Below, piece after piece: positions 26,702-34,802 of a stretch of 46,357 nt of DNA. Below the pieces are notes generated by a model. It saw only the letters and a program-made list of their open reading frames with translations. It did no database searches and was not told the origin of the DNA. Within the stretch, counting starts at the first letter, position 1, and every line of letters starts with the position of its first letter. Source of the stretch: an uncultured Gammaproteobacteria bacterium (GTDB lineage Bacteria; Pseudomonadota; Gammaproteobacteria; Pseudomonadales; Ketobacteraceae). Both the position numbers and the translations under genes were made by a program. The DNA lies in NCBI GenBank assembly GCA_913063125.1, contig CAJXZM010000026.1, positions 1-46,357 of the forward strand. Reading direction: 5' to 3'.

Positions 26702-28993
26702 ATGAGTAGAAAGATTGAATTATTAGCACCTGGCGGTGATGTTGAAGCCATTAAAGCGGCAATCGTTGCAGGTGCAAGCGCTGTTTATTGCGGCCTAGAC
26801 ACCCTCAACGCACGCAACAGAGCGACCAACCTTTCCTTTGATGACTTGACGGGCGTATTACGCTTAGCGCATAAATACGATTGTGAGGTTTTCCTAACCC
26901 TTAACGTCGTGATTCTCGAACAAGAACTGCCGTCCATTATCAAACTATTAAACAAACTAGTTAATAGCGGCATTGATGGCATTATTGTGCAAGATCTTGG
27001 GATGTTTAACCTTGTCAAAAAGTTTTTCCCCACACTCGATATCCATGCTTCGACACAATTAACCACACTAAACGAAGGGCAAATACGGTTTTTAAATAAA
27101 ATTGGGGCCTCTCGGGTTAACTTATCGCGAGAGCTGAACATTGGTGAGATTGCATCACTGACAAAGCTATCTCATGAGTTGGGTATACTGACTGAAGTCT
27201 TTGTTCATGGCGCCCTTTGTATTGCATTTTCCGGCCAGTGTTACTCAAGCTCCGTTAGCGTAGGCAACTCTGGAAACCGTGGCCGTTGCAGCCAAGCCTG
27301 TCGAGATGAATATGAAGTCACTGCAACGGGAAATAGACACCCTCTCAACCTAAAAGACAACTCAGCATATTTTGACTTGCCTGAATTGGTTGAAGCCGGT
27401 GTTGATTCACTCAAAATTGAAGGTCGAATCAAAGGCGCGCACTATGTCTATACTGTCGTTGATACATGGCGCAAGCAAATCAATCAATTTGTAGAAACAG
27501 GTGAACTATTGCCTGACGATTCCAACTTGCACAAAGTATTTAACCGCGACTTCACTAACTCGTTTTTGAAAGGTAACCTGACCAAGGACATGTTTATTGA
27601 CAACCCCCGCGATCACAGCGTTAAGCACACTGTCGATAGCAGCGGTGCCATTTCCGTTGTACAGATCCAACAGGTCACGGATGAACTCTACTCCGACAGA
27701 ACTCAGTTAGGCACAGAGCTGGGAGAAAAAATACAATATCTTAGCACTGCTAAATTACCCCTTAAAATTGAATTTTCTGGTTCACTCAATACTCCATTAA
27801 ACATCACTGTAATTGTAGGTGCGGATATTGAAGGCAACGATGATTCTGAAGGTAGCAATAGCGAAGATGCAAAAGTCATCAACCTACATTCAAAAACCTT
27901 ATTAGCTTTAGCAGGTAAATCTGAGATTAATGAAGAAATACTGACAAAACGCTTTAGAAGTTTTGATAATGCAGAATTCAACCTAACTGAATTTAGTTTC
28001 GCTGACTTCGACTCAGGCTTAAGCGTTCCTTTTAAAGAGTTAGTTTCTCTTAAAAAGCAATTAGCATTTTTACTCAATAATTCCGCGGAAGTCATACCAA
28101 ATGTAGACGTTCCCGCATTAAGCAAAAAAAATAGGGCTTCCGGAAAACCCTCAATGTCGATATTGATCGCTGATGAAAAAGACTTTCATCTCTGCGATTT
28201 AACCGATGCCGACGTATACTTTAAAATACCTGAAAGCCTTAAAAAGAACTGCACAAAACACATTGAACTACTAAAAGCCAACCCAAGATTAATCCCTTGG
28301 TTTCCAGCAGTGTTAATTGGTAAAGATTATTTAGAGGCCGTCAAAATCCTTGAACAAGTCCAACCCAAGCGTATCGTCAGCAATAATACCGGCATCGCCT
28401 ACAAAGCCTACGAGATGGACATTGAATGGATCGCCGGTCCCTTCTTAAATACAACCAACTCCTATGCGCTACTGACATTAAAAGAGGAGCTGAACTGTGC
28501 TGGTGCATTTATTTCTAATGAAATTAACCGTCTGCAAATAAGAAACATTGCTCGACCAGATAATTTCAAGATGCTTTACAGCATATACCACCCAATTTTG
28601 ATGATGACCAGTCGCCAATGTTTCTTCCAACAAACCGTGGGTTGTAAAAAACCCAGCATTGAAGATGGTTGCATGCTGAAGTGTGAAAAAGCCACTACCA
28701 TTACCAATGTAAAAGGTATCTCTTTTGCCATTGATAAACAAAAAGGGGGTTACCCTAGCATTTATAATGATGAGCAGTTTTTAAATCTAGAGGTTGTTAA
28801 TGATCTGTCTGGTTTATTCGATGAGTTCTTCATTGATTTAACAAACATAGGGGCCGGCTCAAAAGCTGAGCAAGATAAAACCCTGCTCATCAAGCACTTC
28901 GAAAACCTGTTACAAGGAAATGAACACGCGGCTGCGCAGCTTAACGAGGTAATCAACGTTTCGACAAATGCCCAATATCGTCAAGGACTATAA
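26702..28993 (+). CDS. Peptidase U32 family protein (RlhA/TrhP-like RNA hydroxylation enzyme)
   Basis: A 763-residue cytoplasmic protein starting at the ATG at 26702 (MSRKIELLAPGGDVEA); an in-frame GTG lies three codons upstream. The N-terminal TIM-barrel-like half is clearly U32: LLAPGGD, AVYCGLD, STQLTTLN, SRVNLSREL, VFVHGALCIAFSGQC, GNSGNRGRCSQACRDEY and LKIEGRIK. The cysteines C173, C180, C196 and C200 resemble in spacing the Fe-S-binding cysteines of UbiU/TrhP/RlhA. A second Cys cluster lies near the C-terminus (C640, C648, C657, C661). Despite the name, characterised members are Fe-S enzymes that hydroxylate tRNA, 23S rRNA or ubiquinone precursors with prephenate. The length is nearer RlhA (about 650) than TrhP (about 450), with an extra C-terminal part. 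Its stop overlaps the next gene's start. Confidence 0.85.
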   Translation: MSRKIELLAPGGDVEAIKAAIVAGASAVYCGLDTLNARNRATNLSFDDLTGVLRLAHKYDCEVFLTLNVVILEQELPSIIKLLNKLVNSGIDGIIVQDLGMFNLVKKFFPTLDIHASTQLTTLNEGQIRFLNKIGASRVNLSRELNIGEIASLTKLSHELGILTEVFVHGALCIAFSGQCYSSSVSVGNSGNRGRCSQACRDEYEVTATGNRHPLNLKDNSAYFDLPELVEAGVDSLKIEGRIKGAHYVYTVVDTWRKQINQFVETGELLPDDSNLHKVFNRDFTNSFLKGNLTKDMFIDNPRDHSVKHTVDSSGAISVVQIQQVTDELYSDRTQLGTELGEKIQYLSTAKLPLKIEFSGSLNTPLNITVIVGADIEGNDDSEGSNSEDAKVINLHSKTLLALAGKSEINEEILTKRFRSFDNAEFNLTEFSFADFDSGLSVPFKELVSLKKQLAFLLNNSAEVIPNVDVPALSKKNRASGKPSMSILIADEKDFHLCDLTDADVYFKIPESLKKNCTKHIELLKANPRLIPWFPAVLIGKDYLEAVKILEQVQPKRIVSNNTGIAYKAYEMDIEWIAGPFLNTTNSYALLTLKEELNCAGAFISNEINRLQIRNIARPDNFKMLYSIYHPILMMTSRQCFFQQTVGCKKPSIEDGCMLKCEKATTITNVKGISFAIDKQKGGYPSIYNDEQFLNLEVVNDLSGLFDEFFIDLTNIGAGSKAEQDKTLLIKHFENLLQGNEHAAAQLNEVINVSTNAQYRQGL

Positions 28994-29661
28994 TGTTACC
29001 CATAATGTACTCACTACAACATTGCCCTTATGCCATGCGCGCCCGGCTTGGCATAGTAATGGCCCAGCAGCAAGTGATGTTGCGCGCCGTTACTACAAAG
29101 AACAAACCCGAAGAAATGCTAGCAGCATCACCCAAGGGTACAATCCCCGTATTGGTTTTGCCCAACTCAAGAGTCATTGATGAAAGCCTGGACATTATGA
29201 TCTGGGCACTTCAACAAAATGATCCTGAGGATTTATTACACAAAGACGCCCCCAATGACTTACCCGCCATGATCGATTTGGTTAAACGCAACGATAAAAA
29301 TTTCAAACCACAATTAGAAATCTATAAAAAGGCTAAGCGCTTTCACCAAAAAAACGAAATTGAAGAGCGTCAAAAATGTGAGATTTTTATCGCTGAGCTC
29401 GAACAGCGTCTCACAACAAAAAGCCTGGCTACAGGTGGCGAATATTTTGTGGGGCAAAAACCGGGCCTTATCGACTATGCCCTACTACCCTTTGTACGCC
29501 AATTTTCTCGGGTCAATCGTCCCTGGTTTATACAGGCACAGTACCCAAACCTACGAGCGTGGCTAGAAGCACACCTGCAAAGCCGTAACTATGCAAAGGC
29601 AATGGCCAAGTACCCATTATGGCTTGATGAACATGAAGAATGTTTATTGGGTGGCTTCTAG
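28993..29661 (+). CDS. Glutathione S-transferase-like protein
   Basis: The ATG at 28993 overlaps the stop codon of the U32 gene (TAATG), so translation is coupled; an ATG at 29005 is an alternative start. The 222-residue product has the thioredoxin-like N-domain with CPYAMRAR (C11), resembling the glutaredoxin-2/omega-type active site, then the cis-Pro motif GTIPVL and the glutathione-binding DESLDI. The helical C-domain includes VGQKPGLIDYALLPFVRQF, the usual N-capping/Asp region. It is cytoplasmic and could deglutathionylate or protect Cys or Fe-S sites. The tight coupling with an Fe-S-type U32 protein suggests related work. Confidence 0.88.
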   Translation: MLPIMYSLQHCPYAMRARLGIVMAQQQVMLRAVTTKNKPEEMLAASPKGTIPVLVLPNSRVIDESLDIMIWALQQNDPEDLLHKDAPNDLPAMIDLVKRNDKNFKPQLEIYKKAKRFHQKNEIEERQKCEIFIAELEQRLTTKSLATGGEYFVGQKPGLIDYALLPFVRQFSRVNRPWFIQAQYPNLRAWLEAHLQSRNYAKAMAKYPLWLDEHEECLLGGF

Positions 29662-29701
29662 ATAATAACATTCAACCTAATGGCACCCTAATGAAGAACC
29701 A

Positions 29702-29848
29702 CTAACCACCTAGAAAGCTTTCAGCAACCATTTCATTAATAGTCGTGCATAAAGTTTTTCGTATTCCTTCAAAAGCAGCATCCCGGTGATTCTCATAACC
29801 ATATTTAAAATCAGCATTCACGAAAAATGTAGGTTTTCTTCGTAACGA
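29702..29848 (-). pseudogene. Decayed fragment related to the EEILHL lipoprotein domain
   Basis: The minus strand is open for about 47 codons, ending in a TAG at 29702; a GTG at 29819-29821 could start a 39-residue peptide. It reads VNADFKYG then YENHRDAAFEGI, which matches YENHRDAAFEEI of the lipoprotein at 25114 in 11 of 12 residues, while codons differ at most third positions. After this the match stops. An in-frame stop lies upstream. I read it as the remnant of a third, diverged family member; a short chance match is less likely but not excluded. The rest of 29662-29886 shows no gene. Confidence 0.4.
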
Positions 29849-29886
29849 TACTCAGAAGGCCCTGCATGGACACTCTCATTTTTGTG

Positions 29887-30594
29887 TTAACTCTTTAACG
29901 CCAATGGCAAAAAACTGTCTTTAATTTGTACCAAAGTGTGCTTCGAAATCAACGTATTCTTTACTCCCTGGGCATTAGGTACCATAAAAAACATACCAAA
30001 CACCAACAACAGCATTAGCAGTGACGCTTGAATGTTCTTGTACTCATATAATTTACATGCAGTACCAAACGAGCGCTTCACCCGTGCGTTACTAAAATCA
30101 ACGCTGTATACTTCATCCAAAACAAGATGAGTAATGTATCCAATAAATATGAAAAAACCCACTAACCAAGACATAACAGCATTCAGATAGGTAAATTCAT
30201 AAGCAATAACAATGCTTAGTGCACCGATAAATACCGAGGACAATAAAGAATGAAATATTCCACGGTGTACCGTATAGGATTCGAATATCGGTCTCACTAC
30301 CCAGTTCGTGACCCCATAGACCAAAGCAATAACCACCCAAATCTCCAACGTTGAAACGCTCTCGCCTAACTGTGACAGAACCGCAGTGATCGACATCAAT
30401 GTAATGATTCTGAACAGAATATTTAACGTCGTTGAGTTATCGGAATCAATATCAGGTAACACTCCACCTAGGGCACCCACAACCCACAAAAGAACGGCTT
30501 CAATAGAGTTAACTATGTTAGCGCCTAACAATACGGTAGAGAGTACGCCACTACCTATTGCGGAGACCTGTATGTGTGTCTTAAAATTTGCCAT
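29887..30594 (-). CDS. YdjM/DUF457-family membrane-bound metal-dependent hydrolase-like protein
   Basis: A 235-residue polytopic inner-membrane protein. It has H7 near the N-terminus, PDIDSD (47-52), HRGIFHSL (110-117) and H156...LDEVYSVD (160-166), the conserved metal-site-like residues of the YdjM/DUF457 family. Hydrophobic segments lie around 12-45, 57-75, 84-100, 118-133, 140-160 and 190-208. In E. coli ydjM is LexA-regulated; I saw no clear CTGT-N8-ACAG box upstream here. The biochemical reaction is not known for the family. It stands alone, flanked on both sides by decayed gene fragments. Confidence 0.85.
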   Translation of the reverse strand: MANFKTHIQVSAIGSGVLSTVLLGANIVNSIEAVLLWVVGALGGVLPDIDSDNSTTLNILFRIITLMSITAVLSQLGESVSTLEIWVVIALVYGVTNWVVRPIFESYTVHRGIFHSLLSSVFIGALSIVIAYEFTYLNAVMSWLVGFFIFIGYITHLVLDEVYSVDFSNARVKRSFGTACKLYEYKNIQASLLMLLLVFGMFFMVPNAQGVKNTLISKHTLVQIKDSFLPLALKS

Positions 30595-30709
30595 TAACTA
30601 ACTCTTACCATGCACTTAGATTGCCAGATTGAATGAATTTTTGACGCCATCCTACAGATTATTATTAGTGATCTCAATCCAAATAATACGATAAGAAAAG
30701 TGACGAGAT

Positions 30710-30871
30710 ATGGCACGCCTAGCCAGCGTTCTGATACTGGATATCCTTAAAGACAATCCAGCGCCCAGTGCTTTGAATATTGATCAGGGCTCCCTACAAA
30801 TTCGCTCACTACATCATGGAACCCGAGCGATACATTGCGAAGTTTTACTGGGTGCTAATCAATCCGATTGA
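30710..30871 (+). CDS. Possible small ORF, 53 aa
   Basis: An ATG frame of 53 codons (MARLASVLILDILKDNPAPS to LLGANQSD) with a weak upstream GACGAG and an in-frame TGA three codons before it. The residues look protein-like, but no family is recognised. Its end overlaps the antisense gene remnant. It may be a fragment of a lost gene or a chance frame. Confidence 0.2.
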   Translation: MARLASVLILDILKDNPAPSALNIDQGSLQIRSLHHGTRAIHCEVLLGANQSD

Positions 30872-30947
30872 AATCCCATAAGCACCTGAGGATATTCTTC
30901 TGCATTTTCACACGCAATACGAGCATCAACAATTAGCCCCCATCAGA
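30848..30947 (-). pseudogene. Decayed 3' fragment of a paralogue of the gene at 702-1151
   Basis: Read on the minus strand, this stretch gives W-GLIVDARIACENAEEY, then PQVLMGFQSD and a TGA. The end of the 149-residue protein at 702-1151 reads WKGTIDTRIPCENAEEYLRV and LMELKSHS. DNA identity is also evident, for example CATAAGCAC, ATATTCTTC and GCATTTTCACA against GCGTTTTCACA, and it continues past the new stop towards TTACTGG. A second stop stands where the parent has Gly just before the Trp. No upstream part of the gene is present, so it is a non-functional remnant. Confidence 0.75.
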
Positions 30948-31005
30948 ACAAACGCTCAAAAAACAAACACAAGAAAAAAGAAAGGTTGTCGTTATTCAGT
31001 TGTCA

Positions 31006-31022
31006 ACCCCCGCATTGGGGGT
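31006..31022. repeat. GC hairpin ACCCCC/GGGGGT upstream of the LuxR gene
   Basis: ACCCCC (31006-31011), GCATT loop, GGGGGT (31017-31022), followed by ATTTTCC. It lies about 130 bp before the LuxR start. It could be a terminator-like stem or a regulator-binding dyad. Confidence 0.35.
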
Positions 31023-31153
31023 ATTTTCCATACCCTACCTCTTCTACACTTCGATAAGTTTACCCTCACGGCTGTCGCTCTATTGCTCGCCTTGCTTAAT
31101 CCTCGTAGGTTATACTTTGCCCTCAATTACACACCATATGGGAATCGCCGCTT

Positions 31154-32173
31154 GTGCTAGAGATAGAGCAAGGATTGCATCGCACGATAGAAAAAATATA
31201 TTCATCCGTACCTGGCTCTTTACCGGGGGAGCATTGGCAATCCATGTTTAAAGTAATTGATGAGTTCATACCTATTAGAGGTGCATGGATGGGCCACAGT
31301 GAATGGTGGTTGCAAGAAGAATACAGAGAGGGTTACCAAGAATTCTATAAAATGCCTAGCGATTTTGCTGCATCTTATTTTTCAATGTCGACTGAAGATG
31401 AAGGTAACAGCGGCGATCCTCTGGTAATCAAGGCCCTGATGACATCTGATAACAACACCCTTCGGTTAAGCGAGGTTTTACCCGACAGAGAGATCCGAAT
31501 GTCTACGGACGCCTACCTACAATGGGGAAAACACTATGCTATTGGTGATGCGATTATGTTTCATGATGAGTTTAGTGGAACAAAGGCTTCCGTATTTATC
31601 GCCTTCTATCGTCGAGAAATTGAAGAAGATTTTAGCCCGCACGAACATCAGCAGTTGCTAATACTCAAACAACACATGATGGCAGCACACCGATTATTGT
31701 TACAAGATATATCCAGGCGCTTAAATTCTGATAATTCAGACGGGTACTTTATGCTAGTGGATGCTCTAGGCCTTGTTTATCACATGGAAAGCACCATCAA
31801 AAACTGGCTGCAACATATTGACTCATCTTTCAAAGCTCAGCACATACCACAAGGGTTGATTGACGCTATTTGCACACGAAAAAAAGCCTGGAGAGGCCTA
31901 ACAATCGATGTCGAAATCATAGGTAAAAAGGGCTTCCTGCTCGTAAAAGTTCAAAAAAATAAAGCCAAAGAAAAAGGTGATCTATCTCTCACAACAATGG
32001 AAACGAAAGTCGTAGATTTACTTCGGCAAGGTTGCTCCATTAAGCAAGTCGCGAACACGCTCAACATTGCGGTTTCAACAGCCTCAAGCCACTCCAAAAA
32101 GATTTATGCAAAACTAGGCGTAGCGGGAAAACATGAACTGGTAGACTTATACCGAAAACGTGAACTTCACTAG
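31154..32173 (+). CDS. LuxR-family transcriptional regulator
   Basis: Starts at a GTG (31154) with GGGA about 11 bases upstream; no better ATG precedes the conserved part. The product is 339 residues. The first 260 residues form a sensor region without an obvious named domain (WMGHSEWWLQEEYREGYQEF; DEFSGTKASVFIAFYRRE), possibly GAF- or autoinducer-like. The C-terminal HTH (about 275-335) is typical: LTTMETKVVDLLRQGCSIKQ, then VANTLNIAVSTASSHSKKIY and AKLGVAGKHELVDLY. It is cytoplasmic. It lies 70 bp before a NarL-type response regulator on the same strand and next to a histidine kinase, so it probably belongs to the same signalling unit as the giant secreted-protein operon. Confidence 0.85.
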   Translation: MLEIEQGLHRTIEKIYSSVPGSLPGEHWQSMFKVIDEFIPIRGAWMGHSEWWLQEEYREGYQEFYKMPSDFAASYFSMSTEDEGNSGDPLVIKALMTSDNNTLRLSEVLPDREIRMSTDAYLQWGKHYAIGDAIMFHDEFSGTKASVFIAFYRREIEEDFSPHEHQQLLILKQHMMAAHRLLLQDISRRLNSDNSDGYFMLVDALGLVYHMESTIKNWLQHIDSSFKAQHIPQGLIDAICTRKKAWRGLTIDVEIIGKKGFLLVKVQKNKAKEKGDLSLTTMETKVVDLLRQGCSIKQVANTLNIAVSTASSHSKKIYAKLGVAGKHELVDLYRKRELH

Positions 32174-32243
32174 CAATACAAGCACGTACATTCAACACCT
32201 GTGTGCAAAACAATTTATACACAACAAAACAAAAATAAAACAT

Positions 32244-32870
32244 ATGGATACACTCCTTGTCATTGACGATCATGCATTATTTGCTCAAAGCCTTTCACAC
32301 CTGCTTTCGAACAGTTTGAACTCTGTAAAAGTGCATGATTTTCAAAATATTGAAGGCGCCATTAAATGGGTTAAAAGTAACACCACTCCCACCTTGGTTG
32401 TACTGGACATCCATATGGGTACAGAATCCGGCTTACTCTTCCTTAGAAAAATAAAACACATGGATTTCCCTCCACCGGTGCTTATTATTTCATCTGACAA
32501 TGACCCGAGAAAAATAACAACCTATGTTGACAATGGTGCCAGTGGATTTGTCAGTAAAAATGAAGATGTAAATATACTAATTCATGCAGTAAACAGCATT
32601 ATAAATGATGGTATATATTTTTCCGGCGATACTCGCCAAAGACTAAAAGAATTTCGACTGTCACATTCTTTATGTAAAAACACATTATCAGAACAACACA
32701 AACGTATTCTTTGGCATTTGCAGCAAGGCCTAGGAAACAAAGAGATAGGTCGACGACTAAATATCAGCGAACATACAATAAAGTATCATCTATCCAATCT
32801 CTATCGTCAGCTGGGTGCAAAAAACCGAACCGAGTGCCTAATGCAAGCCAATAAACAAGGGTTACTCTAG
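32244..32870 (+). CDS. NarL/FixJ-type response regulator
   Basis: I start it at the ATG at 32244 (MDTLLVIDDHALFAQ), giving 208 residues; the longer frame from 32160 overlaps the preceding gene and adds a non-homologous stretch. The receiver has D8/D9 and phospho-acceptor D55 in VVLDIHMG, the SSD strand and a Lys in GFVSKNED. The LuxR-type HTH (about 145-205) reads LSEQHKRILWHLQQGLGNKE, then IGRRLNISEHTIKYHLSNLY. The Shine-Dalgarno region is AT-rich and poor. Its 3' end overlaps the 3' end of the convergent histidine kinase gene by 9 bp. That kinase is the likely partner. Confidence 0.9.
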   Translation: MDTLLVIDDHALFAQSLSHLLSNSLNSVKVHDFQNIEGAIKWVKSNTTPTLVVLDIHMGTESGLLFLRKIKHMDFPPPVLIISSDNDPRKITTYVDNGASGFVSKNEDVNILIHAVNSIINDGIYFSGDTRQRLKEFRLSHSLCKNTLSEQHKRILWHLQQGLGNKEIGRRLNISEHTIKYHLSNLYRQLGAKNRTECLMQANKQGLL

Positions 32871-34757
32871 CAGCTCGACTTCGTATACATCATCAATAAT
32901 TCTGATCAATGTCCTACGAATAATTGAGACTGGATGTGAAATAGGGACAACCCATACTTGCTCACCTAAACGCTGACTTTCATTTATTGCGTTACTTAAT
33001 ACCAATGTTGGCTGCTGCCAATCTTGAAGTTTACGATTTGATTTCAGCTCATCAATTGACGACTCCGTAATTAGCAAGTTAACGGCTGCTCCAGGATCAG
33101 AACTCCAATTCACACCCCACGAGTGAAATTTTTCCCTAAGCACTGCGGGCAATGAAACCTCCTCTAGAAGCCTTACCATTATAGTTCCAGCCATACTTTC
33201 GTCTTTATTTTGATGTGTGCTAATCGGTATTCTCAACCCTGCTCTTGTGCCTTCAGCAAGCTCACTATTTAAAGTAAACCCCACATCAAGCAGTACACAT
33301 AAACGCGTCACAATATCCAAACCAAGCCCCATACCACCACTCGCCAACGGAACATCCACCTGATAAAAAGGCTCAGTGACACTTGAGATTTCGTGATGTG
33401 CAATACCCCTTCCCGTATCAACCACCGAGACGTCAACATACTGATTATTAATTATCGCAGATACTTTGATCGTACCGGTGTCGGTGTTATCAATTGCGTT
33501 CATAACAAGATTTCTAACCACTCTACGCAACAAGACCCTATCACTAAATACCACGACATTTTTAAATGAAAACATGATCAAGCGAAGCCCCTTGGCCTGA
33601 GCAACGGGTAACAGCTCTTCAACAAGTTCCCTCAACAAAACGATCAACAAAAATGACTCCTTTGCTGCAATCTGCTTGCCTGTTTCAAGCTGCTCATAAC
33701 TCACTAGCTGCTCAAAAAATTCATTAATGGATTGCAAGCATCGCTCTGCATGTTCCAACTGTAACGGATCATACTGATTTTTAAGTTGTTTAACGGTAAT
33801 CGACAATGCGTTGATAGGTTGTCGTAAATCATGAACTGTACTCAACAAAAGGCGGCTTTTACTATTACTTAAATGCAGAGCCATATTTTTCCTTTCGCGA
33901 AGATCTCCCACTTGGGACAAGTAGTGAAAAAACAAAAAACTGCAACCCATACTTAATAGAGAAACTAAAATCATCCACCCTCCTCGCCAAGGGAGAACAT
34001 ATTTCACCTTGGGAGCCGCTGAAAGAGTCCAAACGGAAAAAGGAAAATGAATGCGCTCCATTTGTATTCGGGTGCTATAGCGAGATATCCCATCCCCCAA
34101 TATTTGATTCGAATGCTTGCTATCAGTATCGATATTCTCAATAGATAACTGGTACTTACCCGTAAAATCTGTCAAACCAATATGCTGTTTAATAGAATCC
34201 CAATCAAGCACCACAGCAGTCTGCCCCCAGTACTGTTCACCTTGAACATATACCGGTGTTCTTGCTATTAATCCACTACCTCCCTGAACCAAGTTAATAG
34301 GGCCCAACAACACCGTCCCTCCATAATGAATCGCTTTTTGGAAACCCGTTACTTGACGCCTGTCGAAACGTAACCCTAAGGCACTCTCATTCCCTAGTAA
34401 TGGGTACACCATCACTAATTCATGACCTTTAATTAGACTGATATTACGCAAATAACTTGAATGCTTTACTAGCTCTTCAGATAACGAAGAGAACGTACTA
34501 GGCTCAATATCGCCTTCAACTGCAATATGAGCCTGGATGCCATAAGTCAAGTATATGGATCGATTTATGAGCCCCTCCAATTCACTGCGCAAGCTGCGTA
34601 GATCACTCGCAACCATATCACTTTGATTTTTTAACCTTTGCCGTTCTACCTTTTCTATCATCAAGTTGGCACCTAAAAATAGCACCATACCAACAACGAT
34701 TGAAATGATTAAGACAAACCAGGGGCGATCAATTATGTCATCCCAAACATGCCGCAT
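32862..34757 (-). CDS. CHASE-like sensor histidine kinase with a degenerate receiver-like tail
   Basis: A 631-residue inner-membrane kinase. Helix 1 spans about 13-34; the periplasmic CHASE-like sensor about 40-255 (with LRNISLIKGHELVMVYPLLG and ALGLRFDRRQ); helix 2 about 260-283. The HisKA motif is VHDLRQPINAL with H309, the variant usual in hybrid kinases. The HATPase domain has NLVMNAIDNTD, VDTGRGIAHHE and GGMGLGLDIV. The last 110 residues keep the pattern of a receiver fold (VNLLITESSIDEL, TLVLSN, VWVVPISHPVSIIRRTLIRI) but lack a clear phospho-acceptor Asp, so they may be a degenerate receiver. It starts 45 bp after the stop codon of the giant gene upstream and is probably the last gene of that operon. 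Confidence 0.85.
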   Translation of the reverse strand: MRHVWDDIIDRPWFVLIISIVVGMVLFLGANLMIEKVERQRLKNQSDMVASDLRSLRSELEGLINRSIYLTYGIQAHIAVEGDIEPSTFSSLSEELVKHSSYLRNISLIKGHELVMVYPLLGNESALGLRFDRRQVTGFQKAIHYGGTVLLGPINLVQGGSGLIARTPVYVQGEQYWGQTAVVLDWDSIKQHIGLTDFTGKYQLSIENIDTDSKHSNQILGDGISRYSTRIQMERIHFPFSVWTLSAAPKVKYVLPWRGGWMILVSLLSMGCSFLFFHYLSQVGDLRERKNMALHLSNSKSRLLLSTVHDLRQPINALSITVKQLKNQYDPLQLEHAERCLQSINEFFEQLVSYEQLETGKQIAAKESFLLIVLLRELVEELLPVAQAKGLRLIMFSFKNVVVFSDRVLLRRVVRNLVMNAIDNTDTGTIKVSAIINNQYVDVSVVDTGRGIAHHEISSVTEPFYQVDVPLASGGMGLGLDIVTRLCVLLDVGFTLNSELAEGTRAGLRIPISTHQNKDESMAGTIMVRLLEEVSLPAVLREKFHSWGVNWSSDPGAAVNLLITESSIDELKSNRKLQDWQQPTLVLSNAINESQRLGEQVWVVPISHPVSIIRRTLIRIIDDVYEVELLE

Positions 34758-34802
34758 CGCCCCTCTCCTTATACCAAATTATTACATCAACCTCATATAA
34801 CA

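Larger units (their letters stand above)
30595..31153. other. Intergenic region with gene remnants
   Basis: About 560 bp between the YdjM-like and LuxR genes. It holds a 53-codon open frame (30710-30871), a decayed copy of the 702-1151 gene (30848-30947) and a short GC hairpin (31006-31022), each listed separately. A TATACT at 31111-31116 could be the -10 element for the LuxR gene but has no good -35. The open frame 31000-31251 on the plus strand overlaps the LuxR start and looks non-coding. Confidence 0.45.

Noticed and set aside
30595..30700. LexA (SOS) box upstream of the YdjM-like gene
   Set aside because: E. coli ydjM is LexA-controlled, so I looked for CTGT-N8-ACAG, but no convincing copy is present.
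31000..31251. 83-codon frame upstream of the LuxR gene
   Set aside because: It overlaps the LuxR coding start in another frame, and its sequence looks like translated leader DNA.
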